DNA from: Bacillota bacterium
Lineage (GTDB): Bacteria > Bacillota > Clostridia > Lachnospirales > Lachnospiraceae
DNA length: 5,218 nt
Assembly (NCBI GenBank): GCA_023387655.1
Contig: JAEWHR010000095.1
Coordinates: 1 to 5,218, forward strand
Direction of reading: 5' to 3'
Part shown: positions 1 through 4,860 of the stretch, in pieces
Layout: the number at the start of each line of letters is the position of its first letter
How positions within the stretch are numbered: position 1 is the stretch's first letter
The notes under the pieces: model-generated
What the model saw: only the letters and a program-made list of their open reading frames with translations
Databases searched by the model: none
Told to the model about the DNA's origin: nothing
Position numbers and translations under genes: made by a program

Positions 1-284
1 GCTACCTTACATTCATATTGAATTTGTTCTATTGGCAAATCTAAATCGAGACCTTTCCTAGCAGTTGCTATGGCAGTACTCATCTGCTGAAAACCAGGCG
101 TTATTCCGATAATAAAAATCTTTGCATTTGGGTTTCTATACTCATTATGTGGAGCGTAATATATTTCTATATCTCCCTCTTTTTCTATAAGGAACTCCTT
201 CGTTAGCAATTCATATTTCTCATACTTTTCTTTCAGTGGTAATCCATTAATCGCAGTTAAATAATCTCCTAATGTCTTCTTCAT
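1..284 (-). CDS. Uncharacterised protein with UDG-superfamily-like GITPG motif (3' end beyond window)
   Basis: The first 94 codons are visible and the frame is still open at the left window edge, so this is the N-terminal part of a longer gene. The protein begins MKKTLGDYLTAINGLP. A charged helical stretch (about residues 18-38) follows, then IYYAPHNEY (41-49) and a buried-strand-like AKIFIIGI leading into GITPGFQQM (60-68). A hydrophobic strand ending in a GxxPG-type loop followed by a small polar helix resembles motif A of the uracil-DNA glycosylase superfamily, and I recall similar unannotated proteins with an 'IVGITPG..QM' core. The family link is an inference, because the second motif (HPS-type) would lie outside the window. 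No base-excision function should be assumed. AAGGAG (298-303) lies 13 nt upstream of the ATG, a somewhat long spacing. The gene starts 32 nt after the tetR stop with no terminator between them, so the two are probably co-transcribed and autoregulated together. Confidence 0.72.
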   Translation of the reverse strand, partial: MKKTLGDYLTAINGLPLKEKYEKYELLTKEFLIEKEGDIEIYYAPHNEYRNPNAKIFIIGITPGFQQMSTAIATARKGLDLDLPIEQIQYECKV

Positions 285-316
285 AAATCCTGCCTTACTC
301 CTTAACCTGATCTGAT

Positions 317-868
317 TTATCGATTTTCAGATGCTGTTACATGATGATAAACGATTTCTGATATTTCTTCCGGTGATTCTACCATCCCCGTTTCCACCCA
401 TTTTATGTAGGTATTGCATAGAGCACCAGCATAATAATATAGTTCATACCTAGAACGACTAGTCGATGGCAACACGTAGGTGTCCATATAATTATTTAGT
501 GCATTGATAATGACCGAATACATATTAGCCCGAAGTAATGTCTTAAAAAATTTACTGAATTGTTTAAAAAATTGAAAGCAATGACAAATATGCTTATAAT
601 CGTGTAATCCACCAATGTCCTTCCTCTTTTTAGTATCCTCCATATAATCATTCACAATCTCGTACATATAATCCGATAGGACTTCCTGTTTTGATTTATA
701 ATATTTATAAAATGTCATTCTAGACACATTTGCGTTTTTTACTAACTCTGTTATGGTGATATCCTCTAGCTGTTTGTCTTCCATAAGCTGAATTAATGTC
801 CTAGCTATACACATTCTGATATATTGATTCCTTGCTGTTAAATTCGTACCACCTTCTGATATCCTCAT
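317..868 (-). CDS. TetR/AcrR-family transcriptional regulator (DhaS-like)
   Basis: A 183-residue DNA-binding repressor candidate of normal TetR length. The N-terminal TetR domain covers about residues 12-65. Its helix-turn-helix reads DITITELVKNANVSRMTFYK (36-55) and is followed by the characteristic YYKSKQEVL. The remainder is helical, and the segment YYYAGALCNTYIKWVETGM (144-162) followed by SPEEIS is typical of the C-terminal domain seen in DhaS-type regulators (TetR_C_8-like). The ATG at 866-868 has an AAGAGG Shine-Dalgarno (875-880) 6 nt upstream, which supports this start. It is divergent from a DegV-family gene and probably leads an operon with the downstream UDG-like gene. A promoter (968-996) and an adjacent perfect 13-bp palindrome (999-1032) suggest autoregulation and possibly control of degV. 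The ligand cannot be told from sequence. A fatty acid or acyl compound is a guess based only on the DegV neighbour. Confidence 0.93.
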   Translation of the reverse strand: MRISEGGTNLTARNQYIRMCIARTLIQLMEDKQLEDITITELVKNANVSRMTFYKYYKSKQEVLSDYMYEIVNDYMEDTKKRKDIGGLHDYKHICHCFQFFKQFSKFFKTLLRANMYSVIINALNNYMDTYVLPSTSRSRYELYYYAGALCNTYIKWVETGMVESPEEISEIVYHHVTASENR

Positions 869-967
869 ACTTAACCTCTTTTCTGGATGCTATTTGCGCA
901 TAATAAGCTTGTAGTTGTAGTGCAGACACAAACTAATTATGTGAAAGAGTATTCTTTATCTCTTTGA

Positions 968-996
968 TTTATAAACAATTTGACCACTTTTGTAAA
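968..996 (-). promoter_or_regulatory. tetR promoter (sigma-A type)
   Basis: On the minus strand, TTTACA (991-996) and TATAAA (968-973) are separated by exactly 17 bp, which gives close matches to both consensus hexamers. Transcription would begin near 960 and leave a leader of about 90 nt before the tetR ATG. The -35 box lies 2 bp from the 999-1032 palindrome, so a protein bound there could block or contact RNA polymerase. Confidence 0.7.
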
Positions 997-998
997 TT

Positions 999-1032
999 GT
1001 ATCACATTGTAGCTTGTAGTACAATGTGATAC
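999..1032. promoter_or_regulatory. Perfect 13-bp inverted repeat, probable TetR operator
   Basis: GTATCACATTGTA (999-1011) and TACAATGTGATAC (1020-1032) are perfect reverse complements separated by 8 bp (GCTTGTAG). No T-run follows on either strand, so it is not an intrinsic terminator. Its position between a TetR gene and its divergent neighbour, directly upstream of the tetR -35 box, is where operators of this family usually sit. That it binds this particular regulator is an inference. Confidence 0.72.
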
Positions 1033-1060
1033 GGTAATAAAAACTATATTTAGATAAGAA

Positions 1061-1075
1061 TGATAATCCTTATAC
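1061..1075. promoter_or_regulatory. Weak Fur/PerR-like box
   Basis: TGATAATCCTTATAC matches 11 of the 14 fixed positions of a 7-1-7 Fur-type site (TGATAATnATTATCA). The left half is perfect and the right half poor. It fits a PerR-type site about equally well. In AT-rich intergenic DNA such partial matches arise by chance, and neither neighbour is a typical iron or peroxide gene, so this is a low-confidence candidate only. Confidence 0.2.
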
Positions 1076-1185
1076 CTTTTCCCGATAATCGATCGGTGAT
1101 GCATACTACACACGTTTTATCAGTTGTTTAAATCATACTTCTGATAAGTTTTATAAACTACTCACTAGAATATACGAATTGAAAT

Positions 1186-1190
1186 GGAGG
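1186..1190 (+). promoter_or_regulatory. degV ribosome binding site, decides the start at 1196
   Basis: GGAGG ends 5 nt before the ATG at 1196. An in-frame ATG at 1184 lies on top of this Shine-Dalgarno and has no site of its own upstream. Initiation at 1196 is therefore preferred, removing four residues (MEVT) from the longest reading frame and giving the usual DegV N-terminus. Confidence 0.9.
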
Positions 1191-1195
1191 TAACT

Positions 1196-2041
1196 ATGAA
1201 ATACGGAATAGTTGTTGATTCAGGTTGTGATATGATTAATCTGAGAGATGAAGCAAGAAATCAAATTGATTTCACTAGAGTACCATTAAAACTTGATATA
1301 GGAGAGAAAGAATTTGTTGATAATTTTAATCTGAATATCGAAGAGTTTATGAAGGAAATGTACGCTTATAAAGGAAAAACAGGAAGTGCTGCACCAAGTC
1401 CAAACGACTATATGAAGGCATATGAAAAATCAGAGAATGTATTTGTAATTACTATCACTAGTGCTCTTTCTGCAAGTTATTCCAGTGCTAAAACAGCAAA
1501 AGATATGTTTCTTGATCACTATCCTGAGCGAAACATCCATCTCATTGATTCTAAATCAGCTGGTCCTGAGATAACATTAATCGTAAGAAAATTAACAGAA
1601 TTAATGAATCAAGACTTGGACTTTGAAGAAATTATTACTTCTATTAATGATTATTGCAAACATACTCACCTCTTATATATCCTTAAGTCTTTAGACAATC
1701 TCGTAAAAAATGGCCGTGTCAGCAGACTAAAAGCAAGTATGGCTGGAATCCTAGGCATAAAAATATTAGGAAAAGCCAGTGAAGAAGGCACTGTAGAACT
1801 GCTGGAGAAGTGTCGTGGTAAGATGGCCGTTTATGATAAAGCAATTGAAGTTATGTTATCTAATAATTATAAAGGTGGAAGAGTAGTAATTGCCCATTGC
1901 TTTAATGTAGAGATTGCAGATTACATAGCAGCTTCAATTAAAAAACTTTTTCCAAAATACGATGTTGAGATTATGAAAACAAGCGGTCTCTGCAGTTATT
2001 ACGCAGAACAAGGTGGTATACTACTTGGATTTGAAGCTTAA
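1196..2041 (+). CDS. DegV family protein (fatty-acid-binding, FakB-like)
   Basis: A 281-residue cytoplasmic protein of normal DegV length. DegV/FakB proteins hold a single fatty acid in a buried pocket, and FakB members present it to the kinase FakA for phosphorylation before phospholipid synthesis. Visible family marks are the opening strand YGIVVDSGCDM (3-13), the TGSAAPSPNDY loop (62-72, equivalent to the usual TSxPS head-group motif), TITSALSASYSSA (86-98, matching LSGTYxSA), HLIDSKSAGP (115-124) and the NGRVSRLKA segment (172-180, usual GGRIS). The C-terminus reads SGLCSYYAEQGGILLGF (263-279) in place of the common GPVIGxHxGPGxxG loop, which indicates a divergent subfamily. Start chosen at 1196 from the GGAGG at 1186-1190. 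It is transcribed away from a TetR gene and is probably controlled by it. No fakA or phospholipid gene is in view, so a role in exogenous fatty-acid use is inferred from the family only. Confidence 0.93.
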   Translation: MKYGIVVDSGCDMINLRDEARNQIDFTRVPLKLDIGEKEFVDNFNLNIEEFMKEMYAYKGKTGSAAPSPNDYMKAYEKSENVFVITITSALSASYSSAKTAKDMFLDHYPERNIHLIDSKSAGPEITLIVRKLTELMNQDLDFEEIITSINDYCKHTHLLYILKSLDNLVKNGRVSRLKASMAGILGIKILGKASEEGTVELLEKCRGKMAVYDKAIEVMLSNNYKGGRVVIAHCFNVEIADYIAASIKKLFPKYDVEIMKTSGLCSYYAEQGGILLGFEA

Positions 2042-2110
2042 TTTTCTCATTTTTCTACCCTTCTAAATATATTCTTAGCTAATTTTACCTTGCTCCCAAC
2101 AAGAAAAAGC

Positions 2111-2240
2111 ACGCTTCGCAAACTTTTCCTTGTCATGAAGAACAAAGTGGCTTCGCCACTCTAAGCTCCGCGAATCAACAAATTCAGGGCGATGCCACTT
2201 TGTCGCGCCGAAGCGTCAGCGGAGTGCGCATCCCTCGGAG
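2111..2240. repeat. GC-rich segment of nested inverted repeats (REP/MITE-like)
   Basis: Bases 2141-2240 are 58% G+C by direct count, far above the flanking AT-rich DNA. Visible pairs are ACGCTTCG (2111-2118) with CGAAGCGT (2209-2216), ACAAAGTGGC (2142-2151) with GCCACTTTGT (2194-2203), a competing local hairpin AGTGGC/GCCACT around TTC (2146-2160), and CTCCGC (2166-2171) with GCGGAG (2219-2224), which would cross the inner stem like a pseudoknot. No reading frame or ribosome binding site is apparent. It lies between the degV stop and the degV terminator, so it would be part of the degV mRNA 3' end. Its composition and symmetry suggest a dispersed non-coding repeat inserted here. A structured RNA is the alternative. 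Only one copy can be seen, so the repeat label is inference. Confidence 0.5.
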
Positions 2241-2242
2241 AG

Positions 2243-2283
2243 TTTTTCAATTTATAGGACGCAATTTCCTATAAATTAAAAAA
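2243..2283. repeat. Long AT-rich inverted repeat beside the terminator
   Basis: AATTTATAGGA (2249-2259) and TCCTATAAATT (2267-2277) are perfect 11-bp arms around a 7-nt loop. After one C/A mismatch, TTTTT (2243-2247) continues pairing with AAAAA (2279-2283), giving 16 pairs over 17 positions. T precedes and A follows the stem on both strands, the reverse of an intrinsic terminator, so it is unlikely to terminate alone. It could mark the end of the GC-rich element to its left or stabilise the degV mRNA 3' end. Confidence 0.55.
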
Positions 2284-2327
2284 GGGATTACAACGATAAA
2301 ATACAATCGTTGTAATCCTTTCTTTTT
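2278..2327. terminator. Bidirectional intrinsic terminator between degV and xth
   Basis: GGATTACAACGAT (2285-2297) and ATCGTTGTAATCC (2306-2318) form a perfect 13-bp stem with an 8-nt loop. On the plus strand this extends to 16 pairs (2282-2297 with 2306-2321, including one G-T), followed by TTTCTTTTT (2319-2327), which would end degV transcription. On the minus strand the same hairpin is followed by six T residues (complement of 2278-2283), which would end xth. The placement between two convergent genes, 12 bp from the xth stop, fits a shared terminator well. Confidence 0.92.
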
Positions 2328-2338
2328 ACCATATAGAT

Positions 2339-3091
2339 TTACTTTATTTCTAATTCTACTGGACAATGGTCAGAACCCATAATCTGTGTATGAATCTTTG
2401 CATCAACTAATTTACTTTCTAAACTTTTGGATGCCAAGAAATAGTCAATACGCCAACCTGTATTCTTTTCTCTTGCCTTAAATCGATAAGACCACCAAGA
2501 GTACATATCCGTTGCATCTGGATAAAAATAACGGAATGTATCGATAAAACCAGCATCTAACAATTCACTAAACTTTGTACGCTCTTCGATTGTAAAACCT
2601 GCATTCATCTGATTTGTCTTAGGGTTCTTAAGGTCTATTTCTTTGTGTGCTACATTTAAATCTCCACATACAATGACAGGCTTTGTTTCATCCAATTTTT
2701 TAAGGAAGTTACGGAACTCATCTTCCCAAACCATACGGTAAGGAAGACGTGCCAACTCATTTTGAGAGTTTGGAGTATATACTGTTACCATATAGAAATC
2801 CTCAAATTCTAACGTAATCACTCGTCCTTCTTTGTCATGTTCCTCAATGCCAATTCCATAGGTTACTTGAAGAGGTTCTTTCTTGGTGAAGATAGCAGTA
2901 CCCGAATACCCCTTTTTCTCAGCATAATTCCAGTATTGATAATAACCTTCAAAATCTAACTCTATCTGTCCAGCCTGTAATTTACTTTCCTGAATACAAA
3001 ATATATCTGCATCGATTTCTTTAAAGAACTCACTGAATCCCTTTTGTACACAAGCACGGATTCCATTTACATTCCATGATACTAATTTCAT
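2339..3091 (-). CDS. xth: Exodeoxyribonuclease III (class II AP endonuclease)
   Basis: A 250-residue Mg-dependent nuclease of the exonuclease III/ExoA family. It cuts the backbone 5' to abasic sites in base-excision repair and has 3'-phosphatase and 3'-5' exonuclease activity in characterised members. The full set of family motifs is present: SWNVNGIRA (5-13, metal/phosphate-binding N7), IQESK (33-37, metal ligand E35), VYTPNSQ (104-110, Y105), CGDLNVAH (142-149, D144 and N146), SWWSYRF (198-204), GWRIDYFL (212-219, D216) and GSDHCPV (239-245, D241 and catalytic H242). Length matches Bacillus ExoA, and nothing appears missing. The ATG at 3089-3091 is fixed by the N-terminal motif and by an in-frame TAA ending 9 nt upstream, yet it lacks an adjacent Shine-Dalgarno (see 3092-3140). 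It is monocistronic with its own promoter, converges with degV and ends at the shared terminator. The Bacillus-style symbol would be exoA. Confidence 0.97.
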   Translation of the reverse strand: MKLVSWNVNGIRACVQKGFSEFFKEIDADIFCIQESKLQAGQIELDFEGYYQYWNYAEKKGYSGTAIFTKKEPLQVTYGIGIEEHDKEGRVITLEFEDFYMVTVYTPNSQNELARLPYRMVWEDEFRNFLKKLDETKPVIVCGDLNVAHKEIDLKNPKTNQMNAGFTIEERTKFSELLDAGFIDTFRYFYPDATDMYSWWSYRFKAREKNTGWRIDYFLASKSLESKLVDAKIHTQIMGSDHCPVELEIK

Positions 3092-3140
3092 ATATATTTT
3101 TTACCATGTAGCTAATCACTGCTAAATGGTAAGCTCCTTT
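3092..3140 (-). promoter_or_regulatory. xth leader: distant Shine-Dalgarno plus bridging hairpin
   Basis: The only good Shine-Dalgarno, AAAGGAG (3134-3140), is 42 nt from the ATG. Between them TTACCAT (3126-3132 on the minus strand) pairs with ATGGTAA (3101-3107), and after one mismatch TAGC (3121-3124) pairs with GCTA (3109-3112), leaving an 8-nt loop. When the hairpin is folded, only about 10 nt separate the AAAGGAG from the start codon. The pairing is visible in the sequence. The idea that it brings the site to the start codon is an inference. Confidence 0.5.
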
Positions 3141-3235
3141 CTATTTACACTAAAAATGTTAATAAACTTTCCTTATTCCCTATGCGATTCTAACGCATAT
3201 TCATGGATTGATGAATAATCGCCATTTTCTATTCT

Positions 3236-3244
3236 ATTATAACA
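3236..3244 (-). promoter_or_regulatory. xth promoter, extended -10 type
   Basis: On the minus strand TGTTATAAT carries a perfect TATAAT (3236-3241) preceded by the TGn extension that can compensate for a poor -35. No clear TTGACA lies 16-18 bp upstream. Initiation would fall near 3229, giving an xth leader of about 138 nt that includes the 3101-3132 hairpin and two smaller ones (TATGCG/CGCATA at 3181-3199; ATTCAT/ATGAAT at 3199-3216). Confidence 0.6.
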
Positions 3245-3332
3245 TAATTCTCTAAATAGCGACATAGGAATTGATTCATTACCATTAAGTTCTGGCTAAA
3301 AGGAGCTATATAGCAGATTCGGAAGCTGTAAA

Positions 3333-3761
3333 TTAGTTATTTGAATCATCGGAAGATTTCTCAAATTTGGTATCCCAACCTATTAAATAACAACCAACTC
3401 CACATAGGACAAATATCACACCAATAACCCAATAAACAGAAACAAGGCTGTTAGTCGTTCCATAGATATCAAGAACACCCTGAAATATGCTGCCTACAGT
3501 TAGCGCAGAAACCCCGGAATGATACAAGTTGAGAGACAGTCTTCTCGGTAGACGACATTCTAATAATATCATGACTTGAAATGGCAGTACTCCGCCAGCT
3601 AGTGGGAAAGCAAAGGCATAGAGCATATAATAGGAATAGACTTCATGACTGAAATATTCATAAACTGCACCAAATAATGCACATACCAGTGATACAATCA
3701 AGTATACGAAAACCGTTTTCTCCATGAATTTGCGTTGGCTGTTAGTATCCGATGTAAACAA
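3333..3761 (-). CDS. Small four-helix integral membrane protein, function unknown
   Basis: A 142-residue hydrophobic protein I do not recognise. Four membrane segments can be seen at about residues 17-36, 45-67, 84-100 and 107-128, with a basic loop CRLPRR (69-74) between the second and third and an acidic/polar tail KFEKSSDDSNN. By the positive-inside rule both ends and the basic loop probably face the cytoplasm. The start is taken as TTG at 3759-3761, because GAGAGGAG (3773-3780) lies 11 nt upstream. The first ATG (3723-3725, residue 13) has no Shine-Dalgarno. With the TTG start it overlaps the glycosidase gene by 20 bp, with its ribosome binding site inside that gene, so translation is probably coupled. 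No clear terminator follows before 3250. It may assist export or assembly of the surface-carbohydrate proteins encoded upstream, but that is only guilt by association. Confidence 0.78.
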   Translation of the reverse strand: MFTSDTNSQRKFMEKTVFVYLIVSLVCALFGAVYEYFSHEVYSYYMLYAFAFPLAGGVLPFQVMILLECRLPRRLSLNLYHSGVSALTVGSIFQGVLDIYGTTNSLVSVYWVIGVIFVLCGVGCYLIGWDTKFEKSSDDSNN

Positions 3762-4698
3762 TGTCGCTCACGCTCCTCTCCCGAATGCTTTTTCCGTTAG
3801 TGGTCGGATTATTTATGATTTTACCATTAAAGTACATTGTGGATGATCCTCCACCATCTAAGTTATAAGCGGTTGTGACCCCAAGACCTGTCATGAATTC
3901 TGCCAACTGAGAGAGGGATAGCCCTGCACTCTCGTTCGTACGTCCATCGGAAACCACCATTACATAGTGCAGATTATCGATAATTCCAATAGCAGTTCGT
4001 GGATTACTTGCTTTGGCTTTTCCTACTTCTTCATCTTCTTCAACAGAGATAATACCATCCGTCACTAAGGCAGGACCAAAAGACAGTACCTGTATGGCAC
4101 CATTTGTCAGTAATTCCTCCGCTGTAATCTCGTCCTCAAAGATAATCCCAAAGGTTCCATCCGAATAAATAACTAAATCTTCTTGGTTCTTAGAGGCAGT
4201 ATCACGGTAGAGAACTCCATTCCTGATAACGTATCCTCTCTCCTGCGCACCGCAATAATCTCCATTGATGGCAAGGATTGCTCCAACACTCTTCGCAATC
4301 TCTGAAGTTTTAGCCGTCACATTCCGTCCATAGGAATTATGTGCAAAGGCGGATTGCAAATATTCTGCAGAGGATACATTAACGTCCGCTACATAAATCG
4401 AAGTTTCATACTCCTGATACTCAGTGATAGTAATGGATATATTCTCATCACGATAAGAAGTTTCTGAAATATCAGTTGCCTTGCCAGTGAAGTCGCTGGA
4501 TACCGAACTAGGAACTCTACCATTCTCCTGAACCGGAGCAAAAGACGAATCATCCTTCTGTGCAACTGTATTACTTTGCGTTTGAGGCACAACCGTGTAG
4601 ACCCGTGCAATAACAAAGGTGTCCAGCGCTAGATATATGGTGAACGCCATCAGCATGAAACCATATACCACAGCCCACAGATGCCTTTTTATAAACAT
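3742..4698 (-). CDS. Membrane-anchored phosphodiester glycosidase (NAGPA domain) family protein
   Basis: A 318-residue protein with a short basic N-terminus (KRH) and one hydrophobic segment (about 8-30) lacking an obvious cleavage site, so probably a signal anchor with the rest outside the cell. Residues 40-85 form a Ser/Gln/Asp-rich linker. The NAGPA (phosphodiester glycosidase, formerly DUF2233) domain follows. Visible motifs are AINGDYCGA (143-151), FGPALVTDG (207-215), NPRTAIG (232-238), VVSDGR (248-253), the hallmark YNLDGGGSSTMYFNG (278-292) and RSVSDIVYIG (308-317) at the end. Known relatives include the mammalian uncovering enzyme, which removes GlcNAc from GlcNAc-1-phosphodiesters, and bacterial exopolysaccharide-linked proteins. 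The substrate here is unknown. TAAGGAGGT (4707-4715), 8 nt before the ATG, is an excellent ribosome binding site. The gene is 162 nt downstream of a Cthe_2159-like gene and overlaps a membrane-protein gene, suggesting a surface-polysaccharide operon. Confidence 0.93.
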   Translation of the reverse strand: MFIKRHLWAVVYGFMLMAFTIYLALDTFVIARVYTVVPQTQSNTVAQKDDSSFAPVQENGRVPSSVSSDFTGKATDISETSYRDENISITITEYQEYETSIYVADVNVSSAEYLQSAFAHNSYGRNVTAKTSEIAKSVGAILAINGDYCGAQERGYVIRNGVLYRDTASKNQEDLVIYSDGTFGIIFEDEITAEELLTNGAIQVLSFGPALVTDGIISVEEDEEVGKAKASNPRTAIGIIDNLHYVMVVSDGRTNESAGLSLSQLAEFMTGLGVTTAYNLDGGGSSTMYFNGKIINNPTTNGKSIRERSVSDIVYIGY

Positions 4699-4785
4699 AT
4701 TAAGTTACCTCCTTATATGTGTATTTTCTTTGCTTTGGTCATCCCTACGAAAGATGAACCACCTTTGTATAAACCAGCTAAACAC

Positions 4786-4809
4786 AAAAAATAGAATCTC
4801 CGTACAGAG
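4786..4809 (-). terminator. Weak terminator-like hairpin after the Cthe_2159-like gene
   Basis: On the minus strand CTCTGTACGGAG (4798-4809) can form a 4-bp stem with a 4-nt loop, followed by ATTCTA and six T residues (complement of 4786-4791). The stem is too short for strong termination, so it may only attenuate expression of the downstream glycosidase gene. A second small hairpin, AGAGT/ACTCT with a 4-nt loop, lies at 4835-4848. I found no convincing promoter in the 162-nt gap. Confidence 0.3.
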
Positions 4810-4860
4810 TTTTGCTAAGTAACGATTGAAGCCTAGAGTTTCCACTCTCCTACCATGCAA

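Larger units (their letters stand above)
869..1195. promoter_or_regulatory. Divergent tetR / degV control region
   Basis: This 327-bp AT-rich gap between two divergent starts holds no convincing gene. It contains the tetR promoter, the 999-1032 palindrome, a 10-bp direct repeat (AGCTTGTAGT at 906-915 and 1011-1020), a weak Fur/PerR-like box (1061-1075), a short inverted repeat CCGAT/ATCGG (1082-1086, 1092-1096), a 7-bp inverted repeat TTATCAG/CTGATAA (1117-1123, 1141-1147) and the degV ribosome binding site. I could not settle the degV promoter. The best -10-like hexamer is TATAAA at 1152-1157, but the nearest -35-like TTGTTT (1124-1129) is 22 bp away, which is too far for a standard sigma-A site. 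Confidence 0.75.

Noticed and set aside
980..1008. TTGACC as a -35 box for degV
   Set aside because: At 17 bp downstream the hexamer is CACATT, a poor -10, and no better -10 lies within 16-18 bp. The tetR promoter on the other strand explains this DNA better.
1184..1195. Upstream ATG of the DegV frame
   Set aside because: The ATG is followed at once by the GGAGG (1186-1190) that serves the ATG at 1196, and starting at 1184 would leave no Shine-Dalgarno upstream.
2243..2283. Left hairpin read as an intrinsic terminator
   Set aside because: The stem is flanked by T on the left and A on the right, so neither strand gives a U-tract after the hairpin. The true terminator is the adjacent stem at 2282-2321.
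3305..3314. GCTATATAGC palindrome downstream of the small membrane-protein gene
   Set aside because: It is a 10-bp palindrome with no room for a loop and no following T-run on the minus strand, so it is not a supported terminator and is too short to call an operator.
4389..4616. 75-residue minus-strand reading frame
   Set aside because: It lies wholly inside the NAGPA-domain gene in another frame, has an Arg/Leu-rich composition typical of a shadow, and shows no ribosome binding site or family motif.
4619..4822. 67-residue plus-strand reading frame
   Set aside because: It is antisense to the start and ribosome binding site of the glycosidase gene, with no Shine-Dalgarno of its own and no recognisable domain.
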